64,000 nt of DNA from Nansenia antarctica (Eukaryota > Chordata > Actinopteri > Argentiniformes > Microstomatidae). The stretch covers positions 11,940,412-12,004,411 of the forward strand of contig OZ022351.1 of the NCBI GenBank assembly GCA_963989245.1, given 5' to 3'. Position numbers and translations under genes: made by a program. Numbering within the stretch: position 1 is the first letter of the stretch; the number at the start of each line of letters is the position of its first letter. The notes beneath the pieces were generated by a model that saw only the letters and a program-made list of their open reading frames with translations, made no database searches and was not told where the DNA came from. This document shows, piece by piece, positions 36,879 through 48,800 of this stretch.

Positions 36879-39800
36879 TCAGATTACTGGTATTGTTTCT
36901 CTCCTGAGTGAATTCTCTGGTGTGTCTTTAGGTCTCCTGCTCGACTGAAACACTTGCCACACTCGGAGCAGTGGTATGGTCTCTCCTGTGTGAATTCTCA
37001 GGTGGCTCTTTAGGTTTTGTTCCTGATTGAAAGTTTTGCCACACTGTGTGCACTGGTATTGTTTCTCTCCTGAGTGTATTCTCTGATGTCTCCTTAGGGT
37101 TCCTGCCCGAGTGAAACTCTTCCCACACTGGGAGCACTGGTATGGTTTCTCTCCTGTGTGTATTCTCTGGTGTATCTTTAGGTCTCCTGCACATTTGAAA
37201 CTCTTGCCACACTGGGAGCACTGGTATGGTTTCTCTCCTGTGTGTATTCTCTGGTGGAGAATTAGGTCTCGTGATCGATTGAAACTCTTGCCACACTGTG
37301 TGCACTGGTATGGTTTCTCTCCTGTGTGTATTCTCTGGTGTTTCTTTAGGTTTCCTGCATAACTGAAACTCTTGCCACACTCAGAGCACTGGTATGGTTT
37401 CTCTCCTGTGTGTATTCTCTGGTGTTTCTTTAGGTTTCCTGCTTGACTGAAACTCTTCCCACACTCAGAGCACTGGTATGGTTTCTCTCCTGTGTGTATT
37501 CTCTGGTGTGTCTTTAGGTGTCCTGCTTGATTGAAACTCTTGCCACACTGTGTGCACTGGTATGGTTTCTCTCCTGAGTGTCTGTGTTGTTTATGGTTTC
37601 CTGATGTGGTGGAGCTGGGCTCGCTGTCTGAACCTGGGTTGGAGCTCTGCTCATCTGTAAGAATATGAACATATACAGGGTTACAAACACATTTTGTGCA
37701 AAACATTGAGCAAAGTTGTCAAAAAGAAGAATATTATTTTAAATAGATAGCAAAACATGATGGTGTCTCTCTGGTTTCTCAAATATATTGTTAAAGAAAA
37801 GGTGTAATAAAATAAAATAATATAAACATGCCTGTCTGTCATATACGTGTGAGTTTGTCCCAACATAATACAAGGGTCAAAAGGTCAAATTGTATGACCA
37901 AGTGGATTGGGGGAGTAACACAATGGTTAACCCATTTAAACCGGGGGCGCTGTTGCGTTGTTCTACCTTTCAAGCCGGGAAAGCGGATACGTCATTTTGT
38001 AGTATTTGTATTTTTTCCACATTCTTCTGGTCTCTTGGCCAATGGAATGCATCAACATATACACGTGGGAGTATCTACACACGTGCAGATTATTTAAAAA
38101 ATTCACAATATCTTGGCAACAGCGGAGAAGTTTCTGAAGTTAGTTCTGAAGGGAGTGATATTGATGATGAGCTGCAACGTTTGCAGGAAAAGCGCTATAC
38201 AAATAAAAGTTATTACTATTATTATTATGACAATGTTATAACTGATTCTTCCTCCCCTTTAATAATACCAATGGGTATTGTATTTTATATCGTTGGAAAG
38301 CCTTATTAGTGACCTTTACAATGAGGTACAACTTGTAAGGATCATGCATTCGTGTAATGAGTAACACAGCTAAACGTGTGGGTAGCGGGCCAACATTTCT
38401 TGCCAAAATCCCCTGCAATATTCTTCTGTTGGTATTCACTCTCGTTTTGAGCTTCAAGTGCTGGCAGCAGGGTTTCCGTTAACCGGTAATTACCGGTCTT
38501 TGTCCGGTAAAATTTGTTGAAGTCCGACAAATTGAAAACTCGTCGGACATAATGTCCGGTGAAAATAATTCCCTCTAAGCACTTCGGGCCACCATTTTCA
38601 GCTGAGCACCAAACACACACACACACACTCATACACACACAACACTGCCCGAGAGAGAAGGACCCGCCCCCTTTAGTTAGCCTATATAGGCTAACTAAAG
38701 GGGGCGGGTCCTTCTCTCTCGGGCAGTGTTGTGTGTGTATGAGTGTGTGTGTGTGTTTGGTGCTCAGCTGAAAATGGTGTCCCAAAGCGGAGCGCCTTAA
38801 CTTTATCGCACAATAACAAGGATAACAAACGAAACGGACAACATTTACACTAAGATGGAGACAAACTTCAGCGATATGATCTAACAGCCGGTCTTCAGGA
38901 CGACATACAGACCCGTATGAGCTTACAGGGCTATCCCCTATCTATCTGAGAAAAGGCATAGGCCTAGGCTGTAACATCGAACGGAAATTAGCCTATACGC
39001 ATTGCAAGTTAATTTAAAGCCTATTTATTTTCAAAGAGTTTTATTCTATTTTATTTTATCTGCTAAAAGGCATATGAACGGAAATTAGGCTAGCCGTGTC
39101 ACGCCAGAAGCCTACATGCGTGCACTGTTCAATAAAATGTTATACATCTAGACATTGTGGTATTTCTTTATATACGTATCCCAGCCTGCCTATCAATTGT
39201 TTCTCAATAAACAGTTATGTTCTCCTCATTGTCATACTCCCGAGTCCGATTAAGTATGATTTGACAGGCAGCTAAACGAAATGCCTTCCCAACCAGCGAG
39301 ACCTGGTTATAGAAATGACGTTGTTTTATTGATAAAAAAAGGGTAAAACTGGAAAGAGAAAATAGAAAACTCACATTAACCCCAAACAATTTAACAAACT
39401 TCAGTTAACGTAATGTGGAGTCCGTTCATTGATCGATGCTGTCTGTTCAGTTCCCCGTGAGGCGCCCGTTCAGCGCTGGACATAATGGCATAGCGCGCAT
39501 GCGAATCATGTTATATTATTATATATTATATAGCTCGCATCTAATCGTATCGGATGAGAAATAGACATTAAATGGCATATATAGGCCGCTACACAACAGT
39601 AATCACAGCGACAAACAGCTATATTATATTTTAATATGATGACCGGAATATCTCACGTTTGTCCGGTAAATCGAAATCTTCCCGGACACGATGACCGGCG
39701 CCAATTTTTTCTAACGGAAACCCTGGCTGGCAGGTGTATGTCAGTCACAGGTGTGTGACTGGCACCTGAATGGCACCTAATTGACAGGAATGATATTCTG

Positions 39801-42800
39801 GGGCCATTGGCGATCCCATATCTCCAGATTCTGGGACCTAACTCCATCCTCCAGGATGACAACGCTCGCCCCCACAGAGCCAGGATCATCACAGAGCACC
39901 TCCAGAATTTGGGAGTGGAGAGGGCGGAATGGCCTGCCGTGAGTCCAGGGGCCTCATTTATAAAGCACACACTAGGGTGCGTAAGCAAATTTCCCCGCAA
40001 TTTGGGGATTCATAAAAACTGCGCGCACCTCTAGGCTACGCACACTGTGATCCATGCGTACGCATAGAAACTCGAGAAATGTCAACTGCGACTCCGCTGG
40101 CAGGAGGAGAGGCATGAAACAGGAAAAACGCTTTGAAATGGATACAATTTCCACCAACATAAATCGAAATATTACCTCCCATATTATGTGAGTGCACACA
40201 AAGAATACAGTACGTGCACACTGCACATATCTTATTCTCCCTCGTCCTGTACCCATCACAATGTAACCTAAATATATATTTGTTCGTATATAGATATTCA
40301 TGCAAATATATTAACTTTTTATATTAATATTCATTGCACATAGCGCAAGGCTGGACAAGTTGAGCACCGTTCCTGATTCACTGTTCCCGAGTGCTCAGTG
40401 GGTAACGTCCCGATAAGTCCAATGATCGCAATATTCATACATTGAAGAACATGAACAAGCCCACTAGACAATTGACTATCATCCCCAAGCACACCCCATC
40501 TATACGGACTACGAACATTTTAAGCGCACAGACACTTTATTACTGAGCTATCTATTATTACTAATCGCACCACCAGTGTATCTTGTCTTACTTGTCTTAC
40601 TTAATCTGTAATTATTAAACAATACTTGGATGTTATGACATGTATTATCATGAATAGTAAGGTGAACAGTAGGACGAATCACGTTTAAACTGACTCCGTT
40701 GTTGAAGCAGTCTGGAACATAGATATTATATAGACGAGAGAAGAGAGTTTCGTCGTACGCAAAGCAAGAACATTTGGATTCTGATTTATAAAAGGCGTAC
40801 CGCACGCGCACGCACGCAAGTGGAATTTGCGGGCCACTCTTCCCACACCTGCTTCCCTTTATCCCAATCAACCCTAATGAAATGTTGCGCACGGGAACAA
40901 GCGTCTCGCCCCACCCTTTTTAACACCCATGCTTTGCCTATTATTGGTCAGTGAAATACCTGTCAGAAGGCGAAAAAGAATTCACCCACTCAATTTCTGC
41001 GCAGTAGTTCCGCTTAACGAACACATGAAACTCTCGTATAATATCTATGTTCCAGACTGTATCGACAACGTGTTCACCTTATTATTTATGATAATACATG
41101 TCATAACATTCAAGTATTGTTTAATAATTATAGATTCAATTAAATATGATTCCCGATTAAACTGTACAACATATCTCCCTTTGTATTTATTATGTTAAAT
41201 CATGTTTTTTCTTTTAGATTAGATTCAATCTTATTGTCATTGACAAGTACCAAGGTTGTCACAAGGAAATGCAGTTCATCATCTAACCTGCATTGTAGAA
41301 AAGCCAAGCATGTTTCAAGTTTATTGTTACGTTACATTAAGAGAGTAAAATTCGTAGGCTTCGGTTCCTGACATGGCAGCACAAGACATAAGGCAATAGG
41401 CATAATACAAGATAAAGGTGACAATATTACAGCTAAGACAGGATACACTAGTGATGCAACTAGTAATAATAGATAGTTCAATAATCTGTGCGCTTAAAGT
41501 TTTCGTAGTCCGTATACATAGGGATGGGGTGTAGGCCTACTTGGGGATGATAGTTGTCTACAGTGGGCCTGTTCATGTTCTTCACTGTATGGATATTGCA
41601 ATCATTGGACTCGGGAACGTTACCCTTATGAAGACGTACATTACTGTGAAGTCAATGCGGACGGTGGTCAACCTCGCGTTACGTGCAATGAATATTTATG
41701 TAAAAAGTAAATATATTTGCATGAATATCAATATGATATGTACAGTAAAGATATATGTATATAGTGTGATGCGTACAGGACAAGGACGAATAAGATCAGT
41801 GTGCACGTATCCTTTGTGTGCACTCCTTCATAATACGTGAGGCAATATTTCTTATGTCGGTAGAAATGGTATCCATTTCAAAGCGTTTCTCCTCTTTCAT
41901 CCTTCTGCCAGCGGAGTCGCAGTTGCTCATTTCTCCAGTTACTATGCGTACGCATGGGTCCCAGTGTGCTTAGAGGTGCGCACAGTTTCACGCCAAGTTC
42001 CTTTTTTATAAATCCCAAATTTGCGGGAGGATTTACGTACGCATGTACGTACGCAAGTCACAGAATCAATCAATCAGATTCTAACCTCTCCATCATGGGC
42101 AAGACCAAAAAGTTGTATAAGGACGTCAGGCACAATATTGTAGACCTACACGGCTGGAATGGGCTACAAGACCATCAGCAAGCAGCTTGTTGAGAAGGAG
42201 ACAACTGTTGTGCGATTATTTGAAAATGACAGAAAGACAAAATAACCATCAATCGCCCTCGGTCTGGGGCGACGATCATGAAATGCATCTGCGTTTCCTT
42301 GTCTTAGTACTTCTCAATGACAATAAGGTTGAATCTAATCTAATCTAAAAGAGAAATGATTTAGTATAATAACTACAAAGCGAGGTATCTGTTTTTGCAA
42401 AACAACCTCTCAAATGTTGTAGTTTAATCAGGAATCATATTTAATTGGATCTGTAATTATTATACATATTATACCAATACTTGGATGTTATTATATTATC
42501 AAAAGTATTTTTTTTCTGCGTTCTGTCGGGCGTTTGACTGACCATTTATATGAAACGTTTGCAGGAAAAGTGCTATAGAAATAAAAAGTTATTATTATTA
42601 TAGGCAACTATGGGCGTTAAAAAGGGTGGGACAAGACGCTCGTTCACGTGTGCAACAGAGTTGATTGGAAGCAGGCGTGGAACTTGCAAATTCCACTGGC
42701 GTGCGCACCGTTTTATAAATCCGAATGTTGGTGACAGAAATGTTCTTGCTTTGCAAAGGTGCGTCGGTACGCAAAGCGTAGGTAAGCAACGCTTTATAAA

Positions 42801-45800
42801 TGAGGCCCCAGACCTCAACCCAATCGAACACTTGTGGGATCAGCTTGGGTGTGCTGTACGTGCCAGAGTGACCAACGCAACCATGTCGGCTGACTTGCGG
42901 CAAATCCTGGTTGAGGAATGGGATGCCGTCCCACAGCAGTGTGTGACCAGGCTGGTGACCAGCATGAGGAGGAGGTGCCAAGCTGTTGTGACTGCGTATG
43001 GATCTTCCACACGTTACTGAGGTCCCTGACAGTGTAAAATGAATAAAGTGTAAAAATGGCCAATATGTGTTGTTTTTTCCTTATTACTGTGGGAGAGTGC
43101 AATCATCCAATCCACCAAGCAACTCAAAACGAGAGTGAATACCAACAGAAGAATATAGGGGATTTTGGCAAATATTTTTGGGCCGCTACCCACATGTTTA
43201 GCTGTGTTGTTCCTTCAATGAATGCATGATCCCTACAAGTTGTACCTCGTTGTACAGGTGACTAATCAGGCTTTCCAACGATATAAAATAACCAATTGGT
43301 ATTATTAAAGGGGAGGATTAATCAACCAAAATAATGTTTCCGAACTTTTTTTGAGGGGTTTATATATGTTACGGTACATGTGGGAATACGGTACATGTGG
43401 GAAAACTAGGGTTAGGGTTAGGTGCTAGGGTGCTACGGTTAGGGTTAGGGTTAGGATTAAGGGTAGGGTTAGACATGCTAGCATGTACCATGTCGACGTA
43501 GCACCTAACCCTAACCCTAGTTTTCCCACATGTACCGTATTCCCACATGTACCGTAACATATATACATATAGTACATATACTTATTAAAGTACAATTCAA
43601 TAATATTTCAACAATATTGTAGATTTTCACTTTGAAGTGGAGAAATTATAAGTACTAATACATGTTCTTTTCTCATGTAAAATAAGGGCTGCATTTAAAT
43701 GTAAAGATACATAACAGAGCTTTTGAAAAATGTGCATCTTAAAATCAAGTGCTTAATTTTTGAAAAATAAATTAAAAACCGAAATATAAAGTGTAGCTTC
43801 AGTTTCCCTTTCTCTTCTGTTTTGCTAGCATGTCCTGGGTTAATATTTCGGTTTCCCTTGTGGCTGATGATGCTGACGTAGGTATCTGTAGGTACATAGG
43901 TGTAGAGATAAAGGCTGTAAACCCCTTATGCATCACTGTGTGCTATACTCTCTGGTTAACTGGTCATCTCTCTCTATCCGCCGAACCCTTCACTGGTATA
44001 TTTTCATTTACAAATCCCAAGGACCCAAGGACCTTGCGCACGGCAGCCCTAGCCCTCGTTTATTCAACTAGTGAATACTGCGCCCCAGTATGGTGTCGCA
44101 GTGCCCACACTGCAATTAAGTTGACCCTCCCTTTTGCCCATTACTGACCCCTCCCTGTCCCTAGCTCTTTAGCTGTCTAGTTTTAGGTTTTGTAGTTTTA
44201 GTTTAGTTTTAGATTATCTTAGACTGTTTTAGACTAGTTTTAGTTTTAGACCATGTAGTTTTAGTTTAGTTTTAGACTATATTGACAGAAAGTTTAGATT
44301 ATCTTAGACTGTTTTAGACTAGTTTTAGTTTTAGACTATGTAGTTTTAGTTTAGTTTTATACTATGTAGGCCAGGTTTTGTATTGTATTTGTTTGTGGTG
44401 GATGTTGTTGTTGTATGCCTGTGAACAGGTCACACTTGAAAATGAGCCCTTGGGGCTCAATGTGTTTTTTACCTGTATAAATAAAGGTTAAATAAAAAAA
44501 TAGGTACATCGGTATCTGCTTGATCTTTTCACAAAACTCTTATTTTTGTTTCCCCTCAAGGAAGGTTTCAGCTACTACTCATGCACTCCTTGACCGTCAG
44601 TAAATGTGTTTTATGTTGACGCAAAACGCAAGCAACTTTAAGGGAACATTCATTAGCACGTTGTTGGGCAGTGAATGAATGTGTTTGAATTCTGGTGGAT
44701 CGATCATATTGGGCTCTGTATCGTGTATTTTCTCTGTCCTCGGTTCAGATTTGAGTGTGTATGTTTCTGCTCAAAAGATGGGTTTAGTCTCGTAACGCTT
44801 TACATTGCCGCTTTTAATAATCGCCATGGTCTCCAAACATATCAGAAATACAGGGTTTGAACTGAACTGCCCGTGGGAAGAATGAACATGTGAGAGTCTG
44901 TCCATTCTTCATTAAACAAGGACAAAACAGAGATAATTGTATTCGGTAAACCTGACAAAAGATCGAAAGTCAGTGCAAAACTTGATTCTCTCTCTAAACT
45001 AAAAAACAGGTCAGAAATCTTAGTGTAATTCTAGACTCTAAACTTCAACAGCCACATGAACTTGATAACTAAATCAGCCTACTATCACCTGAAAAACATA
45101 ACAAGAATGAGAGGTTTCATGTCCAAATAAGATCTTGAAAAAAAAAACTCATCCATGCATTTGTTTAGAGTAGACTTGATTATTGTAATGGTCTACTAAC
45201 AGGCCTATCTAAAGGGGCTGTTCGTAAGCTGCAGCTCATCCAAAACGCAACTGCTAGGGTCCTAACAAAAATGAATACGTTTGAACACATTACACCAATC
45301 CTGAGATCCCTACACTGGCTACCAGTCTCACAGAAAATGGTCTTGGACCAAAATACATATCAGATGTCCTCCCACCCTATATTCATATCAGATCTCCTCC
45401 CTCCCTATATTCATATCAGATCTCCTCCCTCCCTATATTCATATCAGATGTCCTCCCACCCTATATTCATATCAGATCTCCTCCCACCCTATATTCATAT
45501 CAGATGTCCTCCCACCCTATATTCATATCAGATGACCTCCCACCCTGTATTCATATCAGATCTCCTCCCACCCTATATTCATATCAGATCTCCTCCCTCC
45601 CTATATTCATATCAGATCTCCTCCCTCCCTATATTCGGGGGGGGACGAGGCGGCGTACAGGGATGAGGTAGAGCAACTGAGCAAGCTGTGCAAGGTTAAC
45701 AACCTGCTGCTAAACAAGTCAAAGACCCAGGAATTCATCGTAGACTTCAGGAGGAAAAAGTCCGAGATCCAGCCCCTGCTCATCGACGGAGAGAGCGTGG

Positions 45801-48800
45801 AGAGAGTCTCAACCCTCCGATTCCTGGGACACAACATGCGGGATGACCTGGCCTGGAAGGACAACACAAAAGGCACCATCAAGAGGGCACAACAGCGGCT
45901 ATACACCCTGAGATGCCTCAGGAAAGAACACAACAAGCAGGAGATACTGGTGGCCTTCTACCACGGCGCAGTGGAGAGCATCCTCACCTTCGGCATCTCC
46001 AACTGGTTCCACAGCTGCACAACAGCGGAGAGAAACGCGCTACAGAGAGTCGTGAGAACAGCACAGAAGATCACCGGCGCCCCCCTCCCCTCTCTGGAGG
46101 AGCTGTACAACACACGCTGTCTCAGGAGGGCCTCCAAGATCTCCAGGGACCCGACCCACCCTGGGCACGTACACTTTGTCAAGCTGCCCTCGAACAGGAG
46201 GTACAGGACCCCGGCCGCTAAGACAAACAGACTGAAGGACTGCTTCTACCACAGGGCCGTCAAGGCCCTGAACACAGAAAAGGCCTAAGTTCTGGGCCCA
46301 GGACAGTCCGGACGGATTGTATGGCAGCTAGTGCTGAGGCACAAACATGTACATTTTCAAGCCTGCAAACTGTGACACTTTAAAATAATGTGAAAAAATA
46401 CTCTTTGTGCAATATGACAACCCTAGTTGACTATCTGTGCAGTATAGTACAGTGGATTGTGTACATAGCCTTTATTGATGTAAACCAGCTCCTTACCTTC
46501 TTGTGATTTTATGCTTTTATGCTTTTTCTAAAATGTTTTTTTTCTCTTCCCTTTCCTAACACCAGGGGAGCCACCCCTCCTAAATTTCGTTGTTTGGTAC
46601 CTGTACTGTAGCAATGACAAATAAAGTCCATTCCATTCCATTCCATTCCATTTAGTGTTGTTCCGATACCATTTTTTGATCCCGATACCGATACCGATAC
46701 CTGACCGTGCAGAATTTGCCGATACCGAGTACCGATCCGATACCACGGCGTTTGAAAAAACAAAACAAAAAAACATGTTTTTTGAGCCGCATACTCACCT
46801 CGATGTAAGATTATTGCTAACACTTAGTCTGGCACTGCTCAAAACCTTTGTAAAACTCGCAAAGTTTTTGTAAAACTTAAGTAAAAAAAAAACGATACCG
46901 ATACCAGCATTTTTGTGCGTATCGGTGGCCATGCCGATACTAGTATCGGTATCGGAACAACACTAATTCCATTCATATCAGATCTCCTCCCACCCTATAT
47001 TCATATCAGATCTCCTCCCTCCCTATATTCATATCAGATCTCCTCCCACCCTATATTCCCTAAGGCCCCTAAGGTCAGCTGCTGTATGCTCCTGGAACAA
47101 ACTCCCTCAAGAAATCAAACAGGCACAAACCCTAAACATATTTAAATCTAAGCTAAAAACCTTCATGTTTTGCAGAAGTTATGATTAAACACTTCTATCA
47201 ATGTCTTTTATCTATGAACTATTGTCTTATTAAATGTTTTATCTATTTACCTCTTATATTTGCTTTTATTCAGTCGTTTTTATTTTCTTGCTATGCTCCT
47301 CTTGCTGTATTTTTAAATAATGGATGTAAAGCACTTTGAATTGCCCCTGTTGTATGAAATGTGCCATACAAATAAACTTGCCTTGCCACTGGCAGCATTG
47401 ATTTTACAGCAGTGCAATGACCCTCACCAGTATACAACAAAGACTTACCATCCGTGTCTTCAATCTCCACTTCTACTTCGACCTCTTGTTTCACCATCAC
47501 TCCCTCCTCCCTCATTTCTTCTCCTCCATCTTCTTCTTTCACCATCACACCCTTCTGCATTACAGCTGCACCTCCATCTTCTTCTTTCACCATCACTCTC
47601 TTCTCCTCCACTTCTTCTTTCACCATCACTCTCTTCTCCTCCACTTCTTCTTTCACCATCACACCATTCTCCTCTACATCTTCTTCCTCCAGCTTCACTG
47701 CCACCATCGCTGGACCCCACTGTGTGATTTTCAGGGCTGGAGAACCACAGCCAGATCCGGGGGACTCTGTGGACTCTGGTTCATACATGGTGGTTACATG
47801 AGCTGAAGAGGACCTGCATCTAGAAACAGTGGAGGCACAAACAGTGCAGGGTCAATTGACAGCCAACCAGTTCAATTAAAGCCCATCTAGACTAAAAATG
47901 CAATAATCTATGGATTACTGATTCATTGCATTTCTTTGTAATTAAAGGGTCTGGAAAGTAGACATTAAATGGTTCCAATTGTATTTTGTGTCCAAGAAAA
48001 AATTACAATAAACTTCAAGTTAGGCTCAACTTCCTGGTCAGACAGAGGGCTGTGTGGGCGTGGACTTTGCACGCTTGACTGCCCTTTAATTACCAACTGT
48101 TTAGCTGCTGCTGAAATGTGTAAATACTGAGCTAATACAATGACTTGGCTAAGATTATAGTTATGCACCTGGCAGTATAATTCATATCAATTCAATGACC
48201 ACCATTAGCATACTGTACACCTGGCACCCTATGGTGAATTATTGAACACAATAGGCTACTTGTGGATAGGGGTGGGACGATTAGAAAATGTCATGTCACG
48301 ATTATCGTGGGCAAAACAATCGCGATCCACGATATTATCGCGAGAATTTAAAAAATAAATAAAATAAAACGTTTTATTTTTATTTTTATGCCAATAAAAC
48401 ACACTGTAATCACTTTAACTTAGATTTTCTTGTATTTTTAGGACATTTTAAGTCAGTAATTCAAATTCAGATTCTAGTGGCACATATCTCTGGCCATTAT
48501 CCGGGTCCTTAAGAAAGAGCAATTCCTTTTCGGCCAATCAGCACCTTTCATTAACGTACCCAAGGAAGTTTAAAGAACGCACTCCCAGTGTTGCCAACTT
48601 CCAGAGCCCCTTGGCGACTTAATTAGTCAAAAGCGACCAGCGACAAATCTAACTTCCTTTTCTGGTCATTTGGGGAATTACTGTAAAGCATCTAACATAT
48701 CCTGTATTCCACGGTTCACGTTACAACCGAGCTCAGGAGAGACGAGTAGGGATACAGTCTATGGCGAGCGAGGGTTGCCGTCTCCTCTCTCCCTCAACAC

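Larger units (their letters stand above)
39949..42808. mobile_element. Harbinger-type element nested in the Tc1-like transposase
   Basis: Ends GGGCCTCATTTATAAAGC and GCTTTATAAATGAGGCCC are flanked by the 3-bp repeat CAG (39946-39948 and 42809-42811). Removing it rejoins the Tc1 reading frame. The 3-bp duplication suggests PIF/Harbinger, but I could not find a transposase. The interior contains several inverted sub-copies: 40050-40345 against 41685-41955, 40600-40760 against 41020-41150, and 40740-40930 against 42600-42775. This points to repeated self-insertion or rearrangement of the same family. Confidence 0.8.
38244..43327 (+). mobile_element. Tc1-like transposon with about 210-bp inverted ends, split by two later insertions
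   Basis: 38244-38460 is the reverse complement, with few differences, of about 43118-43327 (shared CCCCTTTAATAATACCAATG, GGTATTCACTCTCG). Between them the plus strand carries transposase pieces, 39735-39948 (SILQDDNARPHRARIITEHL) and 42809-43019 (DLNPIEHLWDQL, then SMRRRCQAV, stop). This is the Tc1 DDE region with the catalytic D of DNARPH and the E of PIEHLWD. The transposase is 5'-truncated and interrupted, so the element is dead. Confidence 0.85.
44885..47392 (+). mobile_element. CR1/L2/Rex1-group LINE fragment carrying nested insertions
   Basis: 44900-45350 encodes, with frameshifts, the end of a LINE reverse transcriptase (NLGVILDS-like, YYHLKNITRMRGFM, then TPILRSLHWLPVSQ). After the minisatellite and insertions the same protein resumes at 47065 (AAVCSWNKLPQEIKQAQTL), and the element ends AAGCACTTTGAATTGCCCC and CATACAAATAAACTTGCC. 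The exact LINE clade is not certain. Confidence 0.8.

Noticed and set aside
38542..38785. Protein reading through the palindrome
   Set aside because: The same peptide is read on both strands because of the palindrome, and it lies inside a non-coding hAT derivative.
42610..43020. Independent 136-residue plus-strand gene
   Set aside because: The first half is the end of the nested Harbinger-type element and the second half is the Tc1 transposase C-terminus; the join is an insertion boundary.
45350..45640. CRISPR-like array of regular repeats
   Set aside because: The units are contiguous with no unique spacers and derive from LINE coding sequence in a vertebrate genome.
47320..47806. Plus-strand open frames opposite the zinc-finger exon 2
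   Set aside because: They are antisense shadows of the repetitive KEEVEEKRVMVKEE-type coding sequence on the minus strand, which has matching splice sites.
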